From NCBI GenBank assembly GCA_020091685.1, contig CM034605.1:27342281-27406280 (forward strand): DNA of 64,000 bases, given 5' to 3'. The translations under genes and the position numbers were made by a program. Below the pieces are notes generated by a model. The model saw only the letters and a list, made by a program, of their open reading frames with translations. It was not told the DNA's origin and did no database searches. Each line of letters starts with the position of its first letter. The stretch's first letter is position 1. Below are positions 12,601-25,700 of the stretch, in pieces. The stretch is from Lutjanus erythropterus. Taxonomy: Eukaryota > Chordata > Actinopteri > Lutjaniformes > Lutjanidae.

Positions 12601-15600
12601 ACTTTACATAAAAGGATGACTGCGACCTTTATGATGCCACACCACATTTTTCTGTGCGCGTTAGTGAAGGATCACTGCTGTGCGTCTTCCCTGCCTCTCC
12701 AGCCAGCTCGATGGGAGGGCCGTGTGTGTGCTGGTGCGTGTGTGTGTGTGTGTGTCTTGTTTGAGGGAAATTCTCCCTAAAACTGGAGACGGGTTGTGCG
12801 AGGGGAGGCTGGAGTTCACAGCAAATGTTCTGTAAAGAAATATCGACACATATTGATCACCAGATGTGTCTTACTGATGTGCCCTTGAACATGACATTGA
12901 AATCAGCACACTGTAAATCACTGTGGATAAGAACTTAAATGCATGAGTCTAACTGACAGCTTATTAGGGCTGCAACAAATAGTCTGACGCTTCAAATTTT
13001 CATCCGTAACACTGAATATTTTAATACTGTGCAGCTTTTTTCTAAGTCTATTCATTCTGTTTAAACCCAGTATTTCTGCAGAGCTGCAGATAAAGATTGG
13101 GCTAAACTAATATTACTGTTATTTGTTGAATTAGATTCCAGTCGTGGCTGCGTAGGCGTCTGATTCTGACTGGTGTGATCCAAACATTTCCAGGGTTTAA
13201 AAACTTTTAAAATGTTTTCTGATACAGTTACTAATTTCCTGTTAAAAATGTAGTCGGTAATGTAATCCAAGTATCACAATATTAAAGTAATGTAACTTAA
13301 TATAAGGTGAAATTGTCTTGCCTCATATGGTGTTTTTAGGGTTGCAACTAATGATTATTTTCATCGATTAATCATTCGATTATTTTCTCAATTAATCGAT
13401 TAGTTGTTTGGTCCGAGAAACATCAGAAAATGGGGATGAATTCTGATCAAAGCTCAAGATGACGTCCTCAAATGTCTTCTTTTGTCCACAACTCAAACAT
13501 ATTCAGTTTACTGTCAGAGAGGAGCAAAGAAACCAGAAAATATTCACATTTAAGAAGCTGAAATCAGAGAATTTTGATTTTTTTCTTAAATAGCATTTTT
13601 ATGTTGAAAACTTTTAAATTTACCTTTAATTCTCAGGAAAGAATACAGGATAATTTGTCCCTCTAGCGTGAACGATCTGACATAAACTATTATTCATCAG
13701 TCTTCTGTCTGTCGACTAATTTAAGAGTTGATTAATAATTGATTAAACGTTTTACGTTTGTTGTTGGTTTATTAGTCTATCCAGCTGTTCCTTCCTTTGT
13801 TGTGTGCAATTTACTGCTTGATTGATTTAAAGACAAAAAAATTCCACCCAATTTTTCACTACAGGCCATGATAATAAATTGGTAACTGTGTGCAAAGCGT
13901 ATGGCAGTATATCATTATTTATTTTAAAACTGTAATCCCACTAATAATACCCATGTTTAATAAATGTGTCTGTAATCTGATGATGTCTTTTTTTTATCTG
14001 AAACTGTAATAAAACAGTTTTTCGTATCCAGATTTCTGTAATCCCATTACATGTAATCTGTTACTCCCCAAGCCTGCACATTTCTAATAACTCCAGAGCG
14101 CTGTATAGTCCAAAAGTCAAAACTTATTGAAAAAAGATGTATGTAATAGTTTCTAAAATTTGCAACATGTTTTTATCTAACAAAACATTCTGCTTCAATC
14201 CATATTTGTTGACAATGAGCTTTTTAAAAACAACATTTTCACTGCAGTCTAAAAAACTGTTTGCTCTTCCACTTGCCACCAAACTGTACGCAGCAGGTGA
14301 ATTGTTGGACCGAGCTCAACTCGTTCACCCGCGACTAGCGAACAGAGTCATTAACGAGTCCTTTGGTTCTGTGTTTTTTAGACCCAGAGAAAAAAGGACT
14401 CAGAGAAAAAGTTGCAATTAGAAATCTGTCTGCTGCATCGATGAGTCAGGCGGAGTAGACTAAACTGCACTTCTGTTCCTGCACTCTCTCTGCTACCAGG
14501 GGAAGGAGAGGGGAGGTGGTAGGTTAACAAGAGGGGTGCTTTTTGGTCATTTTGCTAACAAGAGGAATGGCCACCCCCTCATCCCGTCTACTGCCTGTAT
14601 AAAACATAAACCTATAGGTTTCTCAAGAGCCGTAGTGAAGCTCACAGTGTGGTGGCTCTGGCTGTTGCAATCTTGTGTCACAGTCTTAGGTTTCTTGTGT
14701 AGTCATTTCCTGTTTTATTTTGGTATGTCTTTATTATCTCTACTTCTTATCTTTGTCTGTTTTCCTGCCCTTTAGAGTTGTGATTGTTTTCACCTGTCCC
14801 TGATCACCTCCCAGTGTATTTAGCCTTGTGTCTGTTCCCCCTTGAGCTGCCAGTTCGTCTTCGTCTGTAAGTTCAGCATCACCGTGTTCCCTTAAGCATC
14901 TTTTCCAAGCGTTTTCCCTCTGGTTTTTGAGGCTTGTCATTTGTTATTTTGGATTTGTAAGCTTTTGGACTTTTCTCTGGCTTGATGTCTCCTGCTGAGC
15001 ACAAGCCCTTTTTGTTTTGATGTTTGTGTTTTTTAAATATTATTGAACAACTACCGCCTTGCCTCCCTCTGCATCTCTGGGTCCATATTGTTCTGCTGCT
15101 TGACGAGTCCTGACATCTCAGCTCCATCTAACTTCCAGGCTGGTTATAATCTGTGAGCGTGAGTGGAGCTGAGGCAGGCCAAATGAAGTGGCGACCCAGC
15201 AGCTAGCCACCTGTGATGGCACCAAACTGTGACTGAAAGTGGCCATTCCCCCAGTTATGCATAACTTTAAGCTTTAATACAATTTAAGCTGGTGAATTAT
15301 ATAAAAATTCACACCTGTACAGATGTTTGAACAGGGACCAAAACTTTTTTTTTGTTTACTTTGGCTGTAAAGTTGGGCTTTTCAATATGGGAGTCAATGG
15401 GGAAGGACTCACTTTTGGATCCAGCCTCAAGTGGCCATCTGAGGAACTGCACTTTCAGCTCCGATGGTTTCCGCTTGCTAACCACTTTGTTGTCCCATTT
15501 TATTGACGGGTCTAAGAAACTGGTTTAATAAAAAATAAAGGGACTATAAAAAACTAATTTAATCTCATGAATCGCTTCATTCAAATTAAGGATTTTGTCT

Positions 15601-18600
15601 GAAGGCTTTTTTTTTGTGAGGTGATGTAAGGATGTTCAAAGCTTGATTCACAAAACCTCACAAACTCTAACCCTTCAAATGTAAAAAAAAAGACCTTAAA
15701 TTCTGCTTATCAAGCTTAATTTTCACTGAATTTCCTTCAGTGCATGAGTAATTATTGGGTTAAAAGAATGCTTAGTGTATATTAATTTGCATAATGATGA
15801 CAGATTTTTTTCTTTTTTAAATAAATAAATAAATCTTGACGTAAAATAAAGAAGAGATGCAATAAATGATCTGTACAAGTGGAAAAAAGTCCAAATGGTT
15901 CAATAAACATCAGATTTCTAGACAAACAAAAAAGATGTCAAGCAAGTAAAGGATACAGGATAAAACTAGATAAAAGAATCTGAGGAGAAAAGCAGGAACA
16001 GAAATAGCCACAACTTTTTCCATCTTCTGTCCTTTTGTTCGTGACACATGATGACTGTAGTGAAGACTGAACACAGCAGCAAACTGTGTTTACCAGCCTT
16101 TTTATTGGTGTTCACCTACAGCTAACAGGAAGTCTTTGAATTTTATTTTGTTTCAGTTAGATTTTTTTGTGCAGAGTAAATAAGATTGCAATAGTATTAT
16201 TTATAAAACAATATGAATAGTGTTGAAGAGATCAATACTGTCTTGGAAGTAACAATTTTTTTTATGCTGTAACAGCCTTTGTTTTGCCTTCTAGTGACAT
16301 TTAGATCCAATTAATTTCTGCCCAAGAAATTGCAGATGATAAGGGTTGAAATTCCATCATTATAGACTTTCACTGTAGGGCTGCTTGATGGCTGATGGCT
16401 CTCACTTGCAAATTTAGATGAATGGGGTAAAAGCTCAACATCGTGTTTTGGCTCTGAGGCTTCTCCAGAGCTCCCTGACTGTGACGATTTGACTCAGATG
16501 TCAAGTTTCTAGCTCAGTTAATCTTCCCTCCCTCACAGACTGTCAAATATCCAGCTTCAGCAAATCCCAAAGTGGGGTCAGTGGATCCTTAACGGTCCTT
16601 GGTGGCTTTTTTTTATCAGGTCATAGAAAGAGTTTAGGCCAGTTAATACACAAGAATGAATATCCCAGGTATGGACCTCATTAACATTCACATTTCAAAA
16701 ATTCAGACAGTGTTGTAACTGTGAATAAAATCATAGATAACATGAAAAAGATGTCATGATTGGCTCTACCTGTTCTCTGGTGCGTTGGTCAGCGAGACAA
16801 CAATGTTCTGATCGATGAAGATGAGGAGGGCCAGGAGGAAGCCGAGGCCCATGGCGCTGACGACGTTCATGGCTGACAGCCGCTCGAACGGCGCCACGTT
16901 GAAGACGGGCCGGTTGTGAACTTTAAAGACTGGAACTGTTCAAAGAAGGAGAGACTGTTTGAGAAACTGTTTTGATTATCTATTAATCATTTGAACAATT
17001 TTTCAAACAACACCACTTGACTTCATGAAACATGACAATTTGCCGGTAAATTCAATATCCCTGGGTTCTGGAGTGTGGGTTTGATGAAACAAGCAATGTG
17101 ACATCACTTTTGTATGAAAGAGTATTAAGATCAGGTGTAAGGAAAAAGATTTTTTTTTAATTTTGCATTTCACAAAATAAAGTCAAATTGTTGAGGTTAA
17201 AGTCAAAATATCAAGAATAAAGTCCAAATGTTGTGAATTCAAACTGTTAGTATTAGTGGCAAGCATTAAAAATAAATCAGAGGAGGATTTATTTTTTTTT
17301 AATTCTGCATTTCAAGAATAAAGTAGAAATATTAAGAACAAAGTCAAAGTGTTGGGAATAAAGATGAAATGTCGACTTTATTCTCAACATTTGGACGTTA
17401 TTATCAAAATGTAAACTGCGAAAAACTGACGATTGTTTAGCAAAACAAACAATATGAGGACGGCACTTTTGTGCGGTTGAATATTAAGAAAAAAAAATAA
17501 AGTGGAAGAATTTTTTAGATTTTGCATTGGAAAATGGTGAGAATAAAGTCAAACTTTCAGTACTGGTGCCAGTTTTTATTTTCCTTCTGTTTTCCAGAAT
17601 ACAAATGAAATGTTGTGAATAAAGTTGAAATATTGAGAATATGGATGAAATTCTGAGAATAAAGTTGAAATAGTGAGCATTAAGTTGAAATGCTGAGAAT
17701 AAAGTCAAACTTTCAGTAGTTGTGCCAGGCATGAGACAAAATAAATTAGAGGAGAATAATTTTTATATTGCATTTGAAAGGTCAAATAAAGTAGTAATGT
17801 CAAGAGTAAAGTCAATATATAAAGAATGAGGGTCGGCTCGATGGATGATGCCGTCGTCCATCGGGATGCCTGACAGTTATTGTCCACTGAACGCTCTACC
17901 AGTGTAACATAATGATGCAAAGTGCCTTAGAACTGATGAATGAGCCACAGAGCGAAAAATGAAGGATGGTTTATTATAATAAAACCTTGCTTTGATTTAC
18001 TGAAGGAATAATAGTGCCCAATTTGTGATTGATATCCAACATACACACAGATATAAAAGGTATAAAACAACATGTAGAGAAACTATATCAGTACTATCAT
18101 CGTCCATCACAAGGTTTCACTCTGAAATCTCCATATGACAATTCAGTACATGGCGCCAAACCCTACTGAGAATAAAATCAAACTGACAGTATTTGTGTCA
18201 TGCATGAGAAAAAATAAATCAGAAGAGGGATATATTTTTTGTGTGTTTTAAGAACTAGGTTGAAATCTTGAGAATAAAGAGTTGATTAAAGTTGAAGTTG
18301 ATGAATAAAGGAAAAAAGAACTTCATTTTTTTCCCAATCTACCTTTTTTTTTTTTTTTTTACTGTTTCCTGTTATTTTACAGGCAAAGCAATACACTGAT
18401 TAATCGAAAAAGAAACTGCAGATTAATTAATAATGAAAGTACTCCTAAAACTATGGGTTTTATTCTACAGAGAGATTTTTCTCTGTTTATTTTAAGTTCT
18501 TACTTTGTTAAATAATTGTAGTTTAGGACACAACCTACTTGATTACATCCCCACAACAGCTAAGTCATGAACAGTTTCTTTTGTGGGCTGGTGATAGGAT

Positions 18601-19691
18601 CCAATTTTGAAAAAGAATTTCCAGCTAAATTTCACTCACTTTGCTCCAAAAACCCATCAGATTCTGTCTTCACAAACATAACTGTCTCTCAAACTGTAGT
18701 GATGACTCACGTTTTCACACCGCCGATTGTTTTCTGAGAGTGGCTGGATTTTTTTCAAGTGCTGGATATCTCATTTAGGACTGTATCCGCTCAAATGCGG
18801 CTGAATTAAGTGCAGTTGGTTAAATTTAGGAAGAAATGACAATACAATAATGGGTCTATTATCTTATGACTTATTGTCTCTGGAGGTAAAGGAACAGAAA
18901 ATTGGCTGGGCACTTAAATTTAAATTCACTTGAGGGTTTGGCGCTCGTCTCTGTGCTTCTGTGTCGACCCCTGGAGAACAGCTGCTGCCTTGGCAACAAT
19001 GAATGGAGATTCAAAATGATGCTAAACAATAGAGGATGAAAACTGAGAATCTCCAATGTGTTTTGGCCTGTGCCTTGATTAAGGAACATAAAAAGACAAT
19101 AAAGGCACCAAATATGGGAGACCTCGCTGTTAGACAGCCTGTCCTGGATGTAAACAGGCTGTAAGTTTGAGCCCTTCAGCAGGTTTGGACCTGCTGTTCA
19201 AAACCCTAAAGTGTAAATATCCTCCAAACAGAACTGCACGGCCGCAAAAACACAGCTGAGCAACCATTAACCCGCTTTTTTTTTTACAATTAATGTCTCT
19301 CATGTTTCATATTTAATGCAACTCTTACCTCACCAAACCAATGCTGTGGTTAGATTTAAAGTATTTTCAGCTATGTTTTTCTACATTTGCCCTAATTAAC
19401 AGCACAGAAACACAACTGTTAATCACTTCATCATTCATTAAAAAGCTGTGAGGAAACATATATGCCCGTGCATGTGGTGTAGAGTTACCACATGGGAGGG
19501 GATATTTCGGGTGTCTAGAGATCCTGAAATTAACCCTCTGTACATTTTCTGCATAGACAGAAAAGAAATATATATTTCTCATCTTTGTATATATTGTGTT
19601 ATACTGTATATATTCTTTTTTAATTTGATTTTTGCTTTTATTTATTGAATTTTTATGCCACACACCGCTGAAGAGTTGCACAATGAAAATG

Positions 19692-19734
<43 letters not shown>

Positions 19735-22700
19735 GTCTGTCTGTCTGTGTGTCTGTCTGTCTGTCTGTCTGTCTATCTGTCTGTGTGTCTATCTGTCTGT
19801 CTGTCTGTGTGTCTGTCTGTCTGTCTGTGTGTCTGTCTGTCTGTCTGTCTGTGTGTCTGTCTGTCTGTCTGTCTGTCCACACCTGATGTGCATTTCCACA
19901 AGAAACATCCAATCACAGAAACCTGATAACACAACAATCTGCAGCTTAAATCAATTCAGTTTGGGATTCTGAGTCACTTTTGTGTGAATTTGGCAAATAT
20001 GATTTGGCATTTTGTTCCAAATTGCAACAACAAAGCATTTTTAATTCACTGGAGCTCTGATTCGCGCCTCCACTGACTTGTTCGCCATAGCAACAGCGGC
20101 TGAGTACCGTCGTATTGAGAAGGATCCACTCTATCAAGGAAAGAAAGTCAGACTTTTAAAGATAAATCTACAGTATCATTAAATTATTATAAGACAGAGA
20201 AATATTAAGGATATCTTTAAAAGAAAGAATTTGACGATGGAAGTTTTGGATTTACCTTGAATGTCTCACAGGGCAGCTATGTTCCACAATGTTTTCATGA
20301 GTTACAAGACATTTGTCAAAATCTGAGGGTCAGTTGGCAGGAGGACCTACAGTGAGAACTGACCGATGAGGAATTAGGGTTAAAAATACTGTAAAATACT
20401 GGGAAATAAATGAAGGAGGTCAGGGGAAAATGCACTTAATATAAGTTAATAAATAGCTCCACAGGATGGAAATGTCAGGCTGAAACAGGAACATTTTTAC
20501 ATGCAATCTGTTTATGCACTCTAGAAAAACAAAAGGCAGTGGTTTGGTTCTTACGGTTCCTTAATCACCAAGACTTTGCCTAATGGGGAACCAAACACAA
20601 TTGCCAAATGCCAAATCAAAATATGACTTTGCAATGATAAATGTCGTGGTTGTCACGGCTGCTCCACTGATCCTCAGATTTTGGAAAAGTACATCCCCTC
20701 CAGAATTAAAAAAAAAAAACGGATGGAATCTATGTTAGAAATATTATCATGTGAACAAATGTTAGCTGGAGTCGATGATGAAGGTGAGAAGTTCACTGGA
20801 CCACCTTTTTGCTCAAAGCACTGCTGAGACACTGTAATGATCTGGCTGTACTGCTGTGGTTGCTAAGTGAATACTTTTTGTTAAGTATGTGTATTCACCA
20901 TGTCCCTTTGGTGTCTTACTGTCTAGTGATAATACTGTCTGTTTGTGTATATCTAGAAAAAGAAACCTTTAGTTACAATAAAAAAAACCAACTGAAAAAG
21001 CAATTCAGGGTGGGTCATAGAGTCACTGATACAGCAAAATAACTATTTTTTTATTATCACTATCTATCTATATCTAATATCCACAGCAAAATATCCATGA
21101 TTAAATTTCTATAATGTATAGAATCTACAAATCTAAAATTTCAAAATAAAAGCTTAAATGCACATACAGGTAACTTTGCACCAAGCCTGTTTGGAAACAT
21201 CGTAATTATTATTAATTAAAAATCATTTTAGCATGAAATCTAACCATACCCACTTGTGAACAAGGATAATATCTGGTGTTGAAATTTGTGAATGATGAAG
21301 TACCCAATTTCACTAAACTCCCTGAGCAGGGATGCGACTACTGATTATTTTCAATAGTTTACCTGCCTAGTTTCTAGATTAACTGATTAATCATTTTGTC
21401 AATAAAATGTATAAAAATCGTGACCCCTTAACTTGTCATGCTTTATATGTCCGACACCCAAAGTTATTCAGTTTAATATGACATAAAACACAGAAAAGCA
21501 GGACATCTCCATATTTACAGGATAAAAACACCACTCTCTGCCCTTTTGCCTGACAAATTACTTTAACTATCAATCAATCATAAAGTACCGATATTTTTCT
21601 GTCAATTGACTGATCGATTAGTCGACTAATCCTTGCAGCTCTAGCAAAGAGTAAAGGCTCAGAGTTTTTCATGTTGAAGTGTTCTTACATCAATGGTAAA
21701 AACAGGAAAACAAAACAATGCTGTGGTTTGTTGCAGGCTGAAAGACTCATTTGACTAAATCCTTGTTGACTAAAGTTGAAATGTTGAGTAAAAGTCAAAC
21801 TTTTAGTATTAGCGGCAGTCATAAGAAAAAATAAATCAGAGGAAGAATATTCTTTATCATTTTGCATTTCAAGAATAAAGTCGAAATGTTGAGAGTAAAG
21901 TTGACATGTTATTTCGACTTTATTCTCAAAATACCAAAAAAAACAAAAAAAAACCTTCCTCCTCAGACTCGTCGCACAGACCAACAGACACACAACATGA
22001 TTAGACTAACTAGTTGTTTAGTCTAAATAAACTCAATAGTTTTACGTAGCATGAAAAATGCATTCTCTAGCATCAGGTGAAGCAACAAATGATACTAACG
22101 CTCAATGTCACTGAAAAGGTAGGAGCCGATGAAGGAGAACAGCAGCACTGAGATCGGCAGGGCGCAGTCCGACAGCACCTCCCTCACTTTGGCATGCAGG
22201 AACGGACTGAAAGAGAGCGGAGGAGAGAGACAAATAATAGAGGAATACAATTACTGTGGACAAGACAAGGACAATGGCTGCAATCCTGACACTGCTTAAG
22301 TACCTTGGTCCGCCTTTTGCTTACACAATTGAATCCGGCTTTGAGGTTGATTTGATTACTGGGAGCAATCAGAAGTAGAATATTAACGCTTATTAAATCA
22401 CAGCCTGGAACAGAAGCTTTGACAGAAAAGGGAGCTTTGTAAGAGCTGTGAGTCTGGAAAGTTCCTTCAAGCTCTGTCACTCCTGACAATCTTCAGAGTC
22501 AAGGGCCAACTCAGCAGTATTCGCCCTAGCCAGCAGTGCTCCCACCCAAACACAATTTAAACTTCTCTAGTGATTTATCTTAGAGTGCTGCAGCGCTGCA
22601 GTGCACACGTACCTCCGTTTGAACTGGTAGAGGGTGTAGCCCATCCATAATGTCCCGAGCATCAGCAGGAGGCAGAGGACAGGTCTCTCTCGAGTGCACT

Positions 22701-25700
22701 GGATGAAGGATTCAGGGAGGGCATTGACGGCCATCCCAGCCGCCACTTCGCTCCTGTTTCCCCCGAGCAGGTCTCTACTCTGAGAGTAGTCCTCTATGCT
22801 ACTGTTAGCCAGTGTCGGGGCATGGTAGTACCTGTGAAAGACTGAAAACGCATCCAGTGTTTTTACTTAACCTGATGATTATTGAAACCAGGAAAGACTA
22901 AAAATCCCACACAGAACATCCAGCAACATGCCACATTAGCAGGCTGGCTCTAAGGATGGCAATATCAGTCAAATATGTGAATACATATTGGAGAAATCAA
23001 CATGAAATTCACAGTGCCAAGAGGATGAATCCTAATGAGTTTAGTAATATCCCTGACTTTGCCTCTTGTGTCATCTGCAGATCGTGACAATTGTGGTTTT
23101 GTGTGAAATGTCTAGACCAGGGGTCTTCAATGTTCTTCAAGCCTTGGACCACTTAGCTGGGCTGAGCAGAGACCCCCACTGCATTACTGCAATAAAAATT
23201 TTTGGGTCTTCTCTCATTTGCACTCACCCATAGCTGGTAAATCAGCAGTTGTAGTGTAGCATAAACCTCACCCTTTGCCCTTTTACCAGTGGTGGTGAGT
23301 CTCTTGCTCGTGAAGTTACAAAAACATCCACTGTGGCTTACAAGAGTGTCTGTACAGTTGGGATAATTCAGCTAACTGGCCAATATGTTTTTATAATACA
23401 TAACAAACAAGTTTGCTGTTATGGATTGGTGCAACACAGTGATATGTAGATTAGCTAGCTCACATGATTGCACGAGGATTCATGGGTAGCCTTTTGTCAG
23501 TCTTAAATGAAATATTTAGGGCTTTTTCTGGTTCATTGGTCTTTGCTTATTTGTTCGATTTATATTAATGTGTCTTTTCAGACATTTCAATTTTGGGGGA
23601 AGAAAAAACTTAAAAAAAAAAAAGATAAAAAAATAAATTGGCGCCCCCTTAAAGTAACTCTGAGGACTCCCTAAGGGGTTGCAGACCCCCTGTTGATGAC
23701 CAAGGGTCTAGACTACTAACACACTAAAAGTCTGTCCCAAACTCAGCAGACACAATTTGATAACAAATACCTGCACAACTGCATTACCAACTCTTTGGTC
23801 AGAGATAATTAGCAATACTAGCGTGCTAACATGACCAAACATTAGCATGTTCACAACATCACTGTGAGAATGCTAGCATGCTAATGCTAGAATTAATCTC
23901 AAAGCACTGTTGTCTGTTAGCACTGCCTCACAAAGCTGCTGGCATGGCTGTCAACTAAAGTTACGCTCCAAATCACAGACTGTTTTCCTTTTACTTGTAG
24001 AACATGATGCACCTGCCCTCACAAAGCATGTACTGTTACATGCAGTATGCACACAATGGAGACATGACACTTCATCATAACATTACACCTTAAACTTCAA
24101 CCCTTTTGCTTATGCATCCATTGCAGTCTGTAGCGTGAAATTTGAAGTAATAAGAAAAAGTATGCAATTTGGAACGCAGCTTTACCCCTGAATGTGCTGT
24201 ACTGAGGCTTCTGTTATCTGTCAGTGAGCTGTCAGCTGTCTGTGCTCTCTCAGTGGCTCAGTCAGTGAGATGTATCTGTATCTTCTGCTGCACAGTAGAG
24301 TTCATAGTAATGATTATCTCCATTATTGATTAATCTGCTGATTATTTTCATGATTAATTGATTCATCATTTATTCTATAAAATGTTTAAAAAATTGTGAA
24401 AAATGTTCATAACAATTTCACAAAGCCCAAAGTGACGTCTTTAAATTGCTTCTTTAATACAATCAACGGTCCAAAACCCAAAGACTCTTTATGTATTGTC
24501 AGAAATGACAAGAAAAGCAGCAAATCTTTACATTTAGGAAGCTGGAACCAGCAAATGTTTGACATCTTAGCACAAAAAGGGACTGAAACAATTAATCAAT
24601 TATCAAAGTAATTGGCAACTAATTTCATTGTTCTCTCACTCTGCTGCACAGAGGATTGTGGGTCAGGATAGCCAGAAAAGCACGCTGGCTTAAAAACTGC
24701 AAAAATCAACCAGATGCAGTTGGACATCCTGATATTTTTGGCATATTGTTAAATCTCTTCCTGGCATACTAAATAGTACAGTAGTATGGGTATTTAAATA
24801 GACCAATAGTTTTATTTACTCTTAACAGTCAGAAAAGAGTATATACTGAGCAACTGAGTAAACACAAAGGAAAACACAAAGTGACTTTCTCGCTTGGTTA
24901 ACCACGAAAACCTGCATGTGACGATGCAGCACACATGAACCAGCTGTTTATGCTGCAATAAGCACAGACACACAAAAGTGCTAAATTTTGGTAAAATATT
25001 GGATGAAGAGACATGGGCGACAAGGACTGTAAAGTCTGCAGGCAGAGCTGAAGGAGAGAGAAACTCATAAAAGTGAGATAAAGCTCAGCTGAGCTGTGGC
25101 TCTGCACTGAAACCTGATCAACTGGATCGTAAAATAAAAATCACTGAAGGTACACAGCACTAGTTTTCTCGCTGTTTTTGGACATTTGTCTCACACACAG
25201 TAAATGTGAAATGTGTTTTAAATCATCTTAATGAGAATGACGGACAGCGACAGGGTCAAATGTTAAACCATTAGAGGGTTGAAGGTTGGCATGTTAAACT
25301 CTGCAGAGTAATGCTTTTATGACTATTTTAAATAAGAAGAATGGCTCGACCTTGTCTATACGAGGGCCACACAAGTAGAAATAATATCTATCATCGTTTT
25401 CATTGGAGAGCGTGTGACACGACCTGCATGCTGCTCCCTCCGCAGGCCTTTTCATCAAACCAGGAGAAAGTTATGCGGCAAAGCAAAGTTGCACAGGAGA
25501 CCGAATACACACCCAGAATGTATTCATTCATGTTACTGCAAAATATTTCGGATGCAAAGTGTCAACAAAATGGCATAGGTTAATGTTATGGTAATGGCAT
25601 ATGAGCTCGGAGCGTATTTTACAAATGGTTTCTGAAAATTGAACTACTGCACCGGCAATCTCCAAAACAGGACAACACTGCATTCGAAATAAATTACATT

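Larger units (their letters stand above)
12209..16769 (-). other. slc4a11: slc4a11 intron between exons k and l
   Basis: No gene. Holds a TG run (about 12724-12755), a GGGTTGCAACTAATGATT MITE-like copy (13336-13760), a candidate solo LTR (14676-15115) and an (AAAT)n run near 15822-15835. 15840-16769 shows nothing recognised. Confidence 0.65.
16936..22099 (-). other. slc4a11: slc4a11 intron between exons j and k
   Basis: No gene. Holds three patches of GAATAAAGTCRAA repeats (17140-17830, 18165-18310, 21770-21930), a LINE-tail-like stretch leading into a CTAT/CTGT array (19560-19876) and a MITE-like copy (21328-21642). 18320-19500 and 19900-21300 show nothing recognised. Confidence 0.65.

Noticed and set aside
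14740..15127. Minus-strand frames of 66 and 82 residues
   Set aside because: They lie inside the candidate solo LTR and are lysine-rich translations of T-rich sequence.
19632..19972. Frames with long LSV/CLS or TDRQ repeats
   Set aside because: Pure translation of the CTAT/CTGT microsatellite.
22832..22841. Nearer splice acceptor CTTTCACAG for exon i
   Set aside because: Using it would leave 220 nt and break the frame with exon h. The TTTTCAG acceptor restores both frame and similarity.
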